Positions 1-9,197 of a DNA stretch of 64,000 nucleotides are shown one piece after another. Source of the stretch: Methylobacterium oxalidis (GTDB lineage Bacteria; Pseudomonadota; Alphaproteobacteria; Rhizobiales; Beijerinckiaceae); the NCBI RefSeq assembly GCF_007992195.1, contig NZ_BJZU01000073.1, positions 1-64,000 of the forward strand, read 5' to 3'. Position numbers and translations under genes: made by a program. How positions within the stretch are numbered: position 1 is the stretch's first letter; each line of letters begins with the position of its first letter. The notes beneath the pieces are model-generated. The model did not search any database. It was not told where the DNA came from and saw only the letters and a program-made list of their open reading frames with translations.

Positions 1-1
1 T

Positions 2-553
2 GACGGGAAGGATGGTCAGGATGGTCGCGACGGGGTCGGCCTCGCCTCCGCGCTGATCGGCCGTTCCGGAGAGCTGGTGATTACGCTCACGAATGGCGAG
101 ACCCGAGAGCTTGGCGCTGTTGTCGGACGTGACGGTCGCGATGGCGCCGACGGGGCTCCCGGTCGTGACGGCGAACGCGGCGCTGACGGTCTCGGCTTCG
201 AGGACATGGACGAGTCCCTTGAGGACGGCGGGCGCACCATCGTCCGGCGCTATCGCCGCGGAGACGAGGTCAAGGAGTTCCGGCACGCCCTGAGCGTCCC
301 GCTCGACCGGGGCGTCTACAAGGCGGGAGAGACCTACAAGCCCGGCGACGGCGTCACCTGGGGCGGCTCATGGTGGCTCGCGCAGAAGGAGACCAGCACC
401 CGGCCTGGCGAGAGCGACGATTGGCGCCTCGCTGTAAAGCGCGGGCGCGATGGCCGGGATGGCAAGGACGGCGAGCGCGGGCCGCAGGGCAAACAGGGCG
501 AGGCCGGCCGAGACTTGACGCAGATCGGCGCCGACGGAGCGAAGTGGCGATGA
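2..553 (+). CDS. Collagen-like phage protein, 5' partial
   Basis: The frame is open from the first bases, so the start lies outside the window. Two blocks of Gly-X-Y triplets (bases 2-40 and 130-200, then again at 440-520, with GRDGRDG and GERG type units) flank a non-repetitive middle rich in Trp, Tyr and charged residues. Collagen-like triplets are common in phage tail-fibre and appendage proteins, where they form trimeric stalks. Here the gene sits immediately before the connector genes, so its product may decorate the virion or assist head-tail joining. It ends in an ATGA overlap with the next gene. The role is inferred. Confidence 0.7.
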   Translation, partial: DGKDGQDGRDGVGLASALIGRSGELVITLTNGETRELGAVVGRDGRDGADGAPGRDGERGADGLGFEDMDESLEDGGRTIVRRYRRGDEVKEFRHALSVPLDRGVYKAGETYKPGDGVTWGGSWWLAQKETSTRPGESDDWRLAVKRGRDGRDGKDGERGPQGKQGEAGRDLTQIGADGAKWR

Positions 554-1203
554 GCGTCAGCATAATCACGCCCGCTACGGCCAAACGTCTCACGACGCCC
601 GCCAACGTGCGTGGCGATCTCGGTCTCGCTGCGACCGCGCCACCTGAGGCCCAGCTCAACCGCTGGATCGATCAAGCCTCGGCGCGCGTGGCGAGCTACT
701 GCCGACGGCAGTTCGGCCGAGAGACGGTGCGCGAGCGAATTGCGCTCTGCCTGTCGAGCGCCGCCAACGGCGGAGCCGACCTCTTGCTCGACCGCTGGCC
801 GGTGGTCCGCATCCTTGGGGTGACCGCCGACAGCGTAACGCTGTCGCCGGGAACCTATGAGACGGACGGGCGCTCGGTGTTTCTGCTGCAGGACGGCCAG
901 CAGAAGGGCTGGAGCGGCCGGATCGCGGTCGTGGACTACGAGGCCGGCTGGCTCCTGCCCAGCGAGAGCCGCGGCGATCCACCGATCACCACCGCGCCCG
1001 ACCTGCCCGCGGATGTCGAGGCGGCGGTGATCAAGCTGGTGGGGGCCGCGATCTCCGCGAACGGACGCGATGCGCTGATCAAGAGCGAGGACGTCGTGGG
1101 CGTTGGCTCGACCTCCTGGTACGTGCAGGGCGTCACCGCCGCCCTGCCGCATCCGGAGGCCGAGGCGGCACTTGCCGGCTATCGGCGGCTGCTCTTTGCA
1201 TGA
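550..1203 (+). CDS. Phage head-tail connector (gp6-like)
   Basis: A 217-residue protein starting at the ATG that overlaps the previous stop (ATGA). The N-terminal part reads like gp6-type connectors: a helical segment beginning ITPATAKRLTTPANVR, then an LNRWIDQASARVASYCRR helix. A beta-rich centre and a C-terminal segment ending in a short YRRLLF helix follow. In HK97- and SPP1-type phages these proteins form a ring below the portal. Its position just before neck and tail genes fits. Assignment is by recalled family resemblance and gene order. Confidence 0.7.
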   Translation: MSVSIITPATAKRLTTPANVRGDLGLAATAPPEAQLNRWIDQASARVASYCRRQFGRETVRERIALCLSSAANGGADLLLDRWPVVRILGVTADSVTLSPGTYETDGRSVFLLQDGQQKGWSGRIAVVDYEAGWLLPSESRGDPPITTAPDLPADVEAAVIKLVGAAISANGRDALIKSEDVVGVGSTSWYVQGVTAALPHPEAEAALAGYRRLLFA

Positions 1204-1535
1204 CGCCTGCTCAGGCCATCGCCGCGCTCGACCGCCAGATCGCGCAGCACGGCCAGGACGTGCAGCTGCGCCCCACTGCGGCTGATCCCGATGCGGCCGG
1301 CGCGACGGTGCGCGCGTTCGTGCGCGGCTACCAACCGGAGGAGCTCGGGGGCGGTGTCCAGCAGGGCGACACGCTGATGATCCTCTCGCCCACCCACCTC
1401 GCGGCCGCGAGCATCGAGACCATTGAGCGCGGCGACGGAGTCAGCGTCGCCGGTCGCGCCCGCTACGTTGAAGTCGCCAACCCGGTCGTGCTGAACGACG
1501 TGGTGGTCCGGATCGAGTGCGCGGTGCGCGGCTGA
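1200..1535 (+). CDS. Putative head-tail joining (head-closure) protein
   Basis: A 111-residue protein whose ATG overlaps the preceding stop by four bases and whose stop overlaps the next start (TGATG). It is predicted beta-rich, with a short N-terminal helix (AIAALDRQIAQHG). Size and position between the connector and the gp10-like gene match the head-closure or stopper protein of siphoviruses. There is no diagnostic motif, so the call rests mainly on synteny. Confidence 0.5.
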   Translation: MTPAQAIAALDRQIAQHGQDVQLRPTAADPDAAGATVRAFVRGYQPEELGGGVQQGDTLMILSPTHLAAASIETIERGDGVSVAGRARYVEVANPVVLNDVVVRIECAVRG

Positions 1536-2215
1536 TGGCGACCCGCACCTCTGTCCGCGTCGACCCGGTCGCGCGCGACATCACCCTGATGCTCGACGAC
1601 ACCCTGTCGCCGGATGCTCAAGCAGCGTTGCTCGCGGGGGCCGCGCGCGAGGCGCTCGGCGATGCACAGGACATGAACCGCCAGGCCCTCGGCTACGTGC
1701 CTGAGCACGAGACCTTCGTGGACGGCGCGCGGCGCGACGACCTCACGAAGCTGACCCCGCGCAGCACGATCCTGTTCGAGTTCAAGCTGCTGACCGACAT
1801 TGTCGAGTGGATCGACGAGCAGCTGATCATCCACTCGCCCGTGCGGACCGAGCGCTTCGCCCGCAGCCATGTGTGGTTCGCCGACGACGTCGAGATGGAC
1901 CCGCTGAACCCGCCGCCCGCCGAGCAGTACGTGGTGCTGAACGCCCAGCCCTACGCCCGCAAGATCGAGCGCGGGCTGTCCTCACAGGCGCCGGCCGGCG
2001 TCTATGAGGGCGTGGCGACCCTGGCAAAGCGGCGGTTCGGCAACGTGGCCTACGTCGGCTTCAGCTACCGCTCGTTCCCGGGCGGCGCCATTGGGAAGTG
2101 GGCGCAGACGGCCAGTGCGGAGAAGCTCTCGCGGAACGTCCGTGGTGGGCGCGTCGGCGCACGCCAGGACTGGCTGACGCGCCAGCCTGCCATCCTGATC
2201 GACCAGGGCCGCTGA
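1535..2215 (+). CDS. Phage neck/tail-completion protein, HK97 gp10-like
   Basis: A 226-residue protein. I chose the ATG at 1535 because it overlaps the previous stop as TGATG; a GTG 18 bases upstream is also in frame. The protein mixes an N-terminal helical part with a C-terminal basic segment containing YARKIERGLS, a phrase typical of gp10-type tail-completion proteins, in which a subunit is checked for self-association. Position between the head-closure and terminator candidates supports a role in joining the tail to the head. Moderate confidence. Confidence 0.55.
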   Translation: MATRTSVRVDPVARDITLMLDDTLSPDAQAALLAGAAREALGDAQDMNRQALGYVPEHETFVDGARRDDLTKLTPRSTILFEFKLLTDIVEWIDEQLIIHSPVRTERFARSHVWFADDVEMDPLNPPPAEQYVVLNAQPYARKIERGLSSQAPAGVYEGVATLAKRRFGNVAYVGFSYRSFPGGAIGKWAQTASAEKLSRNVRGGRVGARQDWLTRQPAILIDQGR

Positions 2216-2216
2216 C

Positions 2217-2627
2217 ATGCCTCTGAAGCTCGTCGCCGACGCGATCGAGGCGCGCCTCGCGGACACCTGGGATCGTTGTCCAGTGTTCGGGATCAACAAG
2301 CAGGGTGACGCACCGAAGGACGGCAGCCCGTTCGTGCAGGTGTCCTACCCGGTCGCGAACGGCGAGCAGCTCACCGTCGGCGCGCCGGGCGAGAACGTCT
2401 GGCGCGAGACCGGCACCTTCCGCCTCGTGATCAACAGCCGCCGCGGCCGCGGCGTGATCGAGGGGCTGACCTGGGCCGACGAGCTCGCCGCGCTGTTTCG
2501 CGGCAAGGAGTTCTGCGGGGTGCAGACCTTCGCGCCGTCTTCGCCAGTCATCGATGACCGTAACGAGGAGGGTATGTACTTCGTCCTCAGTATAAGTTGC
2601 CCGTATCAGGCGGATATCTTTGGCTGA
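2217..2627 (+). CDS. Tail terminator-like protein (DUF4128 type)
   Basis: A 136-residue protein beginning two bases after the previous stop. It has an N-terminal amphipathic helix (ADAIEARLADTW), a central antiparallel beta region (FVQVSYPVANGEQLTVG) and a C-terminal strand (YFVLSISCPYQADIFG). This layout, length and location directly before the tail tube gene match the DUF4128/lambda gpU-type terminators that cap the tail tube. Family attribution is from memory. Confidence 0.6.
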   Translation: MPLKLVADAIEARLADTWDRCPVFGINKQGDAPKDGSPFVQVSYPVANGEQLTVGAPGENVWRETGTFRLVINSRRGRGVIEGLTWADELAALFRGKEFCGVQTFAPSSPVIDDRNEEGMYFVLSISCPYQADIFG

Positions 2628-2663
2628 ACCCGCGCGCATTGACCCCAAGACCAGGAGACCACC

Positions 2664-3596
2664 ATGGCTATTGCCTCGGGCAGTGGGCGTCGGATCGCCT
2701 ATGTCGCCGAGACCGTGTTCGGCACCACGCCAGGCACCCCTTCGTTCAAGATCTTCCGCTCGACCGGCGGTGGCCCGCGGACGAACAAGACGACGGGCAC
2801 CTCCGACGAGATCCAGCCCGATCGCAACGTGCGAGATGAGTTCCAGCTCGGCCAGGATGTGGCGGGCGACTACAACTTCGAGCTCGCCTACGGGAACCTC
2901 GATGACCTCCTCGAGGGCGCGCTGTTCTCGGCCTGGGCGACGAACGTCCTCAAGAACGGCTCGACCCTGAAGAGCTTCACGATCGAAGAGACGCTCGATC
3001 TCCAGGGCGGCAACTCGTTCTCGCGCTTCTCGGGCGCCGTCGTGAACACGCTGTCGCTCAACATCGCATCGCGCGCGGCGATCACCGGCGCCGTCGGCAT
3101 CATGGCGCAGAAGGAAGCGATCGACACCGCGATCGTCGCGGGCGCCACCTATGCGGCGCCCGGTACCGAGCCGATCTCGACCGCCTCGGCGAACGTGGCG
3201 AGCCTGACGCTCTCGGGCGTGACGCCGAACCCGAAGGTCCGCAGCCTCACCCTGGAGGTGAACAACAACCTCCGGACCCGTCCGCTCGTCGGCAACCTCT
3301 ACACCGACAGCCTCGGCTATGGGATGTGCGACGTGACCGGCACGCTGGAGTGCTACTTCGAGAGCAACACGCTCTACGCGGCGGCCCTCGCTCACTCCGG
3401 CGGCGGCGCCCTGTCATTCACGGTCGGGAACGCGCCGAACAAGAAGTACACCGTCCTGGTGCCGAAGCTGATCCTCGGCAATGCCGAACGGCGGCCGGGC
3501 GGGAACACCGACGACGTGATGGTCTCCATCCCGTTTCGCGGCGTCTACGACAGCGCCGCGGCCTGCAGCCTTCAGATCACGAGGGCCGTGTCGTGA
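2664..3596 (+). CDS. Major tail tube protein
   Basis: A 310-residue beta-rich protein that forms the stacked rings of a siphovirus tail tube. The N-terminus (RRIAYVAETVFGTTPGTP) and the later TSDEIQPDRNVRDE region are characteristic of one tail-tube family common in proteobacterial prophages. Its position before the G/GT chaperones and tape measure is the standard one. A clear ribosome site (AGGAG) precedes ATG 2664, as expected for a highly expressed gene. The stop overlaps the GTG of the next gene. Confidence 0.85.
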   Translation: MAIASGSGRRIAYVAETVFGTTPGTPSFKIFRSTGGGPRTNKTTGTSDEIQPDRNVRDEFQLGQDVAGDYNFELAYGNLDDLLEGALFSAWATNVLKNGSTLKSFTIEETLDLQGGNSFSRFSGAVVNTLSLNIASRAAITGAVGIMAQKEAIDTAIVAGATYAAPGTEPISTASANVASLTLSGVTPNPKVRSLTLEVNNNLRTRPLVGNLYTDSLGYGMCDVTGTLECYFESNTLYAAALAHSGGGALSFTVGNAPNKKYTVLVPKLILGNAERRPGGNTDDVMVSIPFRGVYDSAAACSLQITRAVS

Positions 3597-3781
3597 AGAC
3601 GATCCGCATCACAGAGAACTTCGACAGCTACCCGAACGGGAAGGACCGGCGGACCTTCACGAAGGGCGAGGAGCCTGAGCTGTCGAATGAGCACGCCGAC
3701 CTCCTCATCAGTAAGGGGCTGGCAGAAGATCTCGCGCCCGCCGCCCGGCACACCACCTCGAAGAAGGACACGGACGCGTGA
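3593..3781 (+). CDS. Small phage protein between tail tube and chaperone genes
   Basis: A 62-residue protein starting at a GTG that overlaps the tail-tube stop (GTGA), and ending in another GTGA overlap with the G-type chaperone gene. It contains an NGKDRRTFTKGEEPELSNEH segment and a charged C-terminus. Tight coupling on both sides shows it belongs to the tail operon. I recognise no family. It could be a small tail accessory protein or a tail-tube chaperone. Confidence 0.65.
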   Translation: MKTIRITENFDSYPNGKDRRTFTKGEEPELSNEHADLLISKGLAEDLAPAARHTTSKKDTDA

Positions 3782-4191
3782 AGCTCTCCGCCATCAAGGT
3801 CGACTCCGCGCGGCTCGGGCAGGGCCGTTGGATCGGCGAGATCCCCGAGATGGGTGATCTCCGCCTCCGGGTCCGTGGCATCGGCAACACCGAGTACCGC
3901 CGCCTGCAGTCGAAGCTGTTCGACGCAGTGCCGCGCTCGAAGCGGGTGCACGGCCGCATCGACCCCGACGAGGTCGACCGCATCACGGCACAGTGCCTTC
4001 TCGATACGGTGCTGCTCGACTGGGAGGGCCTCACCGCCGACGACGGGGCGACGATCCCCTACTCGCGCGACCTCGCCGAGCAATATCTGACCGACCCGGA
4101 CTTCGCCCGGTTCCGGCAGGCGGTGTCCTGGGCGGCGACGGTCGCGGCCGACGAGGTCGCCGGCAACGACGAGGTCGACCGGGGAAACTGA
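3778..4191 (+). CDS. Tail assembly chaperone, G-like (short product)
   Basis: A 137-residue protein from a GTG start that overlaps the previous stop. Siphoviruses make a short chaperone (G) and a longer frameshifted form (GT) that coat the tape measure during tail assembly. Length, position between tail tube and tape measure, and the slippery heptamer placed one codon before its TGA all support this role. The last codons read GGA AAC TGA in frame 0. Confidence 0.8.
   Translation: MKLSAIKVDSARLGQGRWIGEIPEMGDLRLRVRGIGNTEYRRLQSKLFDAVPRSKRVHGRIDPDEVDRITAQCLLDTVLLDWEGLTADDGATIPYSRDLAEQYLTDPDFARFRQAVSWAATVAADEVAGNDEVDRGN
4182..4188 (+). promoter_or_regulatory. Programmed -1 ribosomal frameshift site GGGAAAC
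   Basis: The heptamer reads G GGA AAC in the G frame and fits the X XXY YYZ rule exactly, so both tRNAs can re-pair as GGG AAA after slipping back one base. The frame-0 stop TGA follows immediately at 4189. Lambda uses a near-identical heptamer (GGGAAAG) at the same gene junction. The call is based on position and pattern. The efficiency cannot be judged. Confidence 0.85.
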
Positions 4192-4532
4192 CCCAAGCGC
4201 TCCGCTGGCACCTCGAATGGGCTGAGCGCGCCGCGTGGCTGGCGGATCTGGCGGAGGAAGAGCGCACGGTGCCGGCGGCGCTTCTCGCGCGGCCGGACCT
4301 GCCCGAGCATCTCACCTTCGCGTGGGACGCATTCTGGGACCTATCCAATGATCGCGCGCTCGGCTTCGGTGTCGTCGGCCCCATCCCGTGGTCGTCGATC
4401 GACCGCTATGCCGGGCGCGTTGGCGTCTCGGACCCTGAGGAGTTCGAGCGCCTCGTGCGCCTCATCCGCGCGATGGACGCCGTCTGGCGCGAGCGGATGC
4501 GCGAGGAGATGAAGGCGGCCGACAACCCCTAA
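4182..4532 (+). CDS. T-like extension reached by -1 frameshift (GT fusion with the 3778 gene)
   Basis: An open frame with no good start of its own that continues from the G-like gene after a -1 shift at 4182-4188. The extension begins GKLTQALRWHLEWAER and ends at a TAA at 4530-4532. It adds about 114 residues to give a GT protein of about 251 residues. Sequences upstream of 4182 in this frame look non-coding, so the part is probably made only as a fusion. In lambda the T domain binds the tail tube protein while G coats the tape measure. Confidence 0.8.
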   Translation, partial: GKLTQALRWHLEWAERAAWLADLAEEERTVPAALLARPDLPEHLTFAWDAFWDLSNDRALGFGVVGPIPWSSIDRYAGRVGVSDPEEFERLVRLIRAMDAVWRERMREEMKAADNP

Positions 4533-4607
4533 GTCAGTCGGCTTCGATCCTGCACCGCTGAAATCCCAGAGGCCCGCCGGCGACGGCCGGGCCCGCGAGG
4601 TCGTGCC

Positions 4608-7343
4608 ATGGTCAGCCTCAACACGATCCGCACGATGACGGTCCGCTACGTCTCCGAGGGCGCGGAGAAGATGCGGGGCGACGCCGATGCGGTTGCCATG
4701 TCGCAGGAGCGGATGGGCCAAGCGGCCAACCAGTCCGCAACCGTGACGGAGCAGTCCGCGCGCCGGCAGCTGTCTGCGGCGAGTGCCTATGACCGGCTCC
4801 GGCAGCAGATCGATGATGCGTACCGCGCGCAGCAGCGCCTTGACCGCGCCAGCGGCGTGATCGACCGGACCTTCAACCAGGGCCTGATCGACGCGGCTGA
4901 GCGCGAGCGGGCGCTTGCCATGGCTCGCGCGCGGTTCATGCCGTCCGCCGTCAGCGAGAACGACAACGTGCCGGGACGGCGCGGGCTGGACGCCAATCAG
5001 CGCCGGGACCTGATGTACCAGGGGGGCGACGTGGTTGCCTCGCTCGGCTCCGGCGCCGGCCTCGGCACCGTCGCGTTCCAGCAGGGGCCACAGATCCTGC
5101 AGGGCCTCGCGGCGGGCGAAGGCGGCCTGCGGGGCGGCCTGAAGGCACTGGGCGAGAGCGCCCTCGGCCTGGTGACACCGTTCAACGTCGCAGCGGCGGC
5201 AGCCGCTGCAGCGGGCACCGCCTTCACGGCCGCTGCCGTCTCGGCGTCGCGCGATCAGGAGGTGCTGGAGCGCGCCACGCAGGGCCTGGGGCGTGCCACC
5301 GGCGCCACCGCATCGCAGCTCGACGCTCTCGCTCGCGCAAACGCTGAGGCAGGCAAGATCTCGACGGGCACCGCTCGCGAGATAGTGGCCGCTTATGCCT
5401 CGACCGGTCAGCTGGCTCTGCCGGTGATCGGCGACCTCACCCGTGTGACGTCGGAGTACGCGCGCCTGACTTCACACGAGGCGCCGGCCGCGGCAGCCGA
5501 GCTGGCGCGCATGTTCGCGGATCCGGCCAAGGGCGCCGACGATCTCGCTGCGAAGATTGGCGGCCTCGACGACCGCACCCGACAGCTGATCCAGACGCAG
5601 ATGGAGCAGGGTGACCGCTCGGCTGCGCAGGAGACGCTGGCCGCGTCTCTGAAGTCGCAGATCGACGCGAATGCGGCCGCGACCACCGGCTGGGCGGCGG
5701 CATGGAACACGGTCACCGGCGCCGCGGACCGTGCCTGGGAGGCGCTGAAGCGCGCGGCCGGCGCAGCCACGGGGCTGGCGCCGGAATCTGCTGCGGACGC
5801 AGCGGCCCGCCTGTCCGCCCGCGTCGAGAATAAGAACCAAATCCGTGCGGCGATCGGTTTGCAGCCGCTGGGCCTCGGAGACTCCCTCGTGGCGGAGCGC
5901 GACGCGGCCCGCCTCGTCGCCGACACCGAGCGCCGCCAAGCCGAGGCCCGCGCTGCCGAGGAGCGCGCGGCCGCTGCCTCGCGCGCCGCCGGCAACATCG
6001 CCCGTGACATCGACCCGAACGGCTCCCGCCTGTCGGACCTGCTGAAGAAGCAGTCGGACCTGCGCGATGCGCTCGCCGATCCGCTCGCCCGCAGCAAGCT
6101 CGCCGACCAAGCGCAAACCGAGGAAGCCTACACCGCCGTCACGCGCGCCGTGGACACGCTCCGCGACTCCACCGGCAAGCTGATCAGCCAGGAGGAGATG
6201 GCGCGCCGACAGGACCAGCTGCGCCTCGATTCCATCAACGCCAAAACCGAGGCCGAGAAGCGCTCCGTCGCCGAGCGGCAGAAGGCCTTCGATCTTATCG
6301 GAAAGGCCATCACGCCGGGCGGCGCTCGCGGCCAAGTCGAGCGCGCTGGAGCGATCGCTGCAGCCTCAGAGGCGAAGAGCGGTGGTGGCAAATCCGACAG
6401 CGAGCGCCGCGATGACTTCGACCGCGCCGTGCGCTCGCAGGAGGACCGCATCCGCCGGCAGCAGCAGGAGGCGGAGACCTATGGCATGGGCGCCGCGGCC
6501 GTCGCACGGTACCGGGTCGAGCAGGAATTATTGACCGCGGCCAAGCGCGCCGACCGCGAGATCACGCCGGAGCTCTCCGCCCAGATCAAGGGCTACGCTG
6601 GCCAGGCGGCAGCCGCGGCCGAGCGCCTTGACGACCTGCGCGAGCGGATGCGCTTCGACGACGCCGTGCGCGGCGCCGGCCGGGACGCTCTCGGCGGCTT
6701 CCTGCGCGATATCCGCCAGGGTGCCACGGCAGCCGACGCTATGGCGAACGCGGTCGACCGCATGGCCGATCGCCTGCTCGACCTCGCGTCGGACCAGATC
6801 TTCTCCTCGTTGTTCGGCGCGCGCGGCTCCGCGAACGGCGGCCTGCTGGGCAACCTGTTCGGCGGTGGTTCCGGCTCTGGCGCAGGTAGCCCGAGCCTCA
6901 TGGACTTCTTCTCCGGCAATTTCTTCCCGAAGTTCGCGGCCGGCGGATACACGGGCCCGGGCGGGCGTCTCGAACCGGCCGGGGTGGTCCACCGGGGGGA
7001 GTACGTCTTCGATGCCGCCGCCGTGCGCCGGATCGGCCTTGCGCCGCTCGAGGCGATGCGCGCGGGCTTGCGCGGCTACGAGGCGGGCGGGCCGGTCGGC
7101 GGCTGGACCGCGCAGGACATCGCGGCGGCCAGGTCAGGCGCCGCAGGCGGCGGGGTCAAGGTCTCGATGCCGGTCTCCGTCAGCATGCAGGGTTCGTCCG
7201 GCAACGCCGCCCAGGATCAAGCCCACGCCGAGCAGACCGCCAAAGCCATGCGGCGCGAGATGGAAGGCGCCTTTGCGGGTTGGGCCCAGCGCGAGATGCG
7301 CCCGGGCGGGATGCTGCATCAGGCCGGCTCGCGCCGCTTCTAA
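4608..7343 (+). CDS. Tail tape measure protein
   Basis: A 911-residue protein, the longest of the tail-shaft genes and directly after the G/GT chaperones. It is dominated by Ala-, Arg-, Gln- and Glu-rich helices with coiled-coil character (for example [20 protein letters not shown]). An Ala-rich hydrophobic stretch near residues 185-210 ([19 protein letters not shown]) could insert in the host membrane. The C-terminus is Gly-rich, with a [11 protein letters not shown] element seen at the ends of many tape measures. It sets tail length and probably helps DNA entry. Confidence 0.9.
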   Translation: MVSLNTIRTMTVRYVSEGAEKMRGDADAVAMSQERMGQAANQSATVTEQSARRQLSAASAYDRLRQQIDDAYRAQQRLDRASGVIDRTFNQGLIDAAERERALAMARARFMPSAVSENDNVPGRRGLDANQRRDLMYQGGDVVASLGSGAGLGTVAFQQGPQILQGLAAGEGGLRGGLKALGESALGLVTPFNVAAAAAAAAGTAFTAAAVSASRDQEVLERATQGLGRATGATASQLDALARANAEAGKISTGTAREIVAAYASTGQLALPVIGDLTRVTSEYARLTSHEAPAAAAELARMFADPAKGADDLAAKIGGLDDRTRQLIQTQMEQGDRSAAQETLAASLKSQIDANAAATTGWAAAWNTVTGAADRAWEALKRAAGAATGLAPESAADAAARLSARVENKNQIRAAIGLQPLGLGDSLVAERDAARLVADTERRQAEARAAEERAAAASRAAGNIARDIDPNGSRLSDLLKKQSDLRDALADPLARSKLADQAQTEEAYTAVTRAVDTLRDSTGKLISQEEMARRQDQLRLDSINAKTEAEKRSVAERQKAFDLIGKAITPGGARGQVERAGAIAAASEAKSGGGKSDSERRDDFDRAVRSQEDRIRRQQQEAETYGMGAAAVARYRVEQELLTAAKRADREITPELSAQIKGYAGQAAAAAERLDDLRERMRFDDAVRGAGRDALGGFLRDIRQGATAADAMANAVDRMADRLLDLASDQIFSSLFGARGSANGGLLGNLFGGGSGSGAGSPSLMDFFSGNFFPKFAAGGYTGPGGRLEPAGVVHRGEYVFDAAAVRRIGLAPLEAMRAGLRGYEAGGPVGGWTAQDIAAARSGAAGGGVKVSMPVSVSMQGSSGNAAQDQAHAEQTAKAMRREMEGAFAGWAQREMRPGGMLHQAGSRRF

Positions 7344-7361
7344 CCGGAGACCCTATCACTC

Positions 7362-7661
7362 ATGGATTTGAAGCCCCCGATCGATCGCGGCGCCGAGCTC
7401 GTACAGAGCGGCGACGCGGCGCGCCAAGCGCCCGGCGACGTGCCGATGCCGACCGCCGAGAACGAGCCGCCGTGCCTGTTTCGCCCAGGCGCCGGCATCA
7501 CGGCCGCAGATGTCGCCGAGATCACCCTCATGTTCCTGCTCGACATGAGCGGCAGCCCCTACAACCCGCCCCCCGGTGGCCTGCGCGACATCGCCCTGCG
7601 GGCAGAGCGGGTCGCGCAGCTCTCGCCGAGCGCCCGCCAGTTCCTGAAGCCCGTCGCGTAA
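7362..7661 (+). CDS. Small phage tail-operon protein, unknown function
   Basis: A 99-residue protein between the tape measure and the tail-tip genes. The N-terminal half is Pro- and Ala-rich and probably flexible. The C-terminal half holds a hydrophobic segment (VAEITLMFLLDMSG) and a helix. I recognise no family. Co-orientation and close spacing place it in the tail operon. Confidence 0.65.
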   Translation: MDLKPPIDRGAELVQSGDAARQAPGDVPMPTAENEPPCLFRPGAGITAADVAEITLMFLLDMSGSPYNPPPGGLRDIALRAERVAQLSPSARQFLKPVA

Positions 7662-7674
7662 GGAGACCGCACCC

Positions 7675-8100
7675 ATGTCACGTTCCAAGAAATTCGTCGT
7701 GGCCGGAGTGGCCGCAGGCATGATTCCGCGCGGCACGCCGACCGCGCTGTTCTTCCGCGGCGTCGACCGGTTCGCCGACGCCCGCGGCACCATCGAGATC
7801 GAGGGCTCGGACGGCGAGAAGCTCGAAGCCCGCGTCGTGAACGCCGAGGCCGGCCGGCTCTTCGATCTCGCCAACCGCTACGCGGGACAAAGCGTATACG
7901 CGCAGGCCGGGCCCGCGCAGGCCGCCGGGTACACCGGAGCCTACACGCTGGGCATGTTGGTCGGTGGCGTCAACGGCGCCACGGCGCTCTTCGATGCGCT
8001 CGAGAACGACAGCGACCCGGCGGCGCTTGCCGTGACCGAACCCTACACCGTGGTGGTCGTGCAGCTGCCGGTACCGGTGCCAGCGGCGCCGGGCGTCTGA
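7675..8100 (+). CDS. Phage tail-operon protein, unknown function
   Basis: A 141-residue protein preceded by an AAGGAGA ribosome site 12 bases before its ATG. It has a hydrophobic N-terminal stretch (KFVVAGVAAGMIPRG) that is not a clean signal peptide, and a Val/Pro-rich C-terminus. No recognised domain. It lies between the tape measure and the M-like gene, where several siphoviruses carry extra tail-tip or membrane-interacting proteins. Confidence 0.65.
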   Translation: MSRSKKFVVAGVAAGMIPRGTPTALFFRGVDRFADARGTIEIEGSDGEKLEARVVNAEAGRLFDLANRYAGQSVYAQAGPAQAAGYTGAYTLGMLVGGVNGATALFDALENDSDPAALAVTEPYTVVVVQLPVPVPAAPGV

Positions 8101-8106
8101 CGCCCG

Positions 8107-8472
8107 ATGCCCTATCCGGCCTTCCCGACGCTCGGCCGGGGCACGTCCGGCCCGGTCGCGCCCGGGTCGAGCAAGCAAGTCGCGCCGGCCATCCTGACCG
8201 CCAACTTCGGCGGGCGGTACTCGCAACGGACCGGCGACGGCATCAACCCGCTGCCGCGCGACTTCACCTACCGCTCCGCGATCCTGCCGTCCGCCGGCAT
8301 CCAGACCCTCGAGGACTTCCTCGGTGAGCGGGCCGGCTACAAGCCCTTCACCTTCCTGCCCCCGGGCGAGCCGGCCGCGCGCCAGTTCACCTGCGAGGAG
8401 TGGAGCGTCGACTACACGAGCGCCCTGTTCTGGACGCTCACGGCGACGTTCAAGGAGAACTTCGACCCGTGA
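8107..8472 (+). CDS. Minor tail protein, lambda M-like
   Basis: A 121-residue protein. The central and C-terminal pattern, with YRSAILPSAGIQTLEDFL, FTFLPPGEP, FTCEEWSVDY and an ending in LTATFKENFDP, matches the M-type minor tail proteins that sit between the tape measure and the L protein in lambda-like tail tips. Its stop overlaps the GTG start of the L-like gene. The gene order M-L-K-I-J that follows makes the call firm. Confidence 0.75.
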   Translation: MPYPAFPTLGRGTSGPVAPGSSKQVAPAILTANFGGRYSQRTGDGINPLPRDFTYRSAILPSAGIQTLEDFLGERAGYKPFTFLPPGEPAARQFTCEEWSVDYTSALFWTLTATFKENFDP

Positions 8473-9197
8473 CGCAACCGAATGCCGCCATCCGCCGGGC
8501 GGGGCAGAGCCTCACGCCCGGCGATCTCGTCGCGCTCTACGTGATCGACCTATCGCCGCTCGGCGTGCCCCAGCAGTTCGCCTTCACGCCCTCGACGAAG
8601 AAGACGTCCGCCATGCCATTCCAGGGCATCCAGTACCAGCCGGTCGACGTGCGGTGCGAGGGGTTCGAGTACACGGGCAAGGGCGCGATGCCCCGGCCGA
8701 AGATCAGCGTCTCGAACGCGACGCGGCTGATGTCCTCAGCCTCGCTGCTCTACGATGACCTGATCGGCGCCAAGCTCATCCGCACCCGCACCTACACGCA
8801 GTTCCTGGACAACGGCGCCACACCCGATCCGGAAGCGGCCTACGCGCAGGACATCTTCTTCTTCGATCAGAAGACCCGGCACACCAAGCGGGTGATCGAG
8901 TGGGAGCTCGCCTCGGCGATGGATCAGGAGGGCCGCGCGCTGCCCGGTCGCCTGATCGTGCGCGAGATCTGCCTGTGGCGGTACCGGCGCTGGGACCCGG
9001 CCGCCGGGGCGTTCGACTACAGCCACGTGAAGTGCCCCTACACGGGCGGGCAGGCCTACGACGTCGATGGCAATCTGACGACGCCCGACAAGGACACGCC
9101 CAGCCGCCACATCAACACCTGCTGTAAGGCCCGCTTCGGCGCGGCCGCGCAGCTGCCGTTCGGAGGATTCCCCGGTGTTGGCCGCGTTCGCGTTTGA
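8469..9197 (+). CDS. Minor tail protein, lambda L-like
   Basis: A 242-residue protein. I chose the GTG at 8469 because it overlaps the previous stop as GTGA. The FEYTGKGAMPRPKISVSN and GAKLIRTRTYTQFLD segments are typical of L-type tail-tip proteins. The C-terminal part has four cysteines (EICLW, VKCPY, TCCKARFG), consistent with the iron-sulphur-binding domain known in lambda gpL. The product joins the tube to the tail tip. The 3' end overlaps the next gene by 23 bases. Confidence 0.8.
   Translation: MTQPNAAIRRAGQSLTPGDLVALYVIDLSPLGVPQQFAFTPSTKKTSAMPFQGIQYQPVDVRCEGFEYTGKGAMPRPKISVSNATRLMSSASLLYDDLIGAKLIRTRTYTQFLDNGATPDPEAAYAQDIFFFDQKTRHTKRVIEWELASAMDQEGRALPGRLIVREICLWRYRRWDPAAGAFDYSHVKCPYTGGQAYDVDGNLTTPDKDTPSRHINTCCKARFGAAAQLPFGGFPGVGRVRV

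Noticed and set aside
2061-3395. Minus-strand frame of 444 codons opposite tail genes
   Set aside because: Overlaps the clear terminator-like and tail tube genes on +, with no ribosome site or domain.
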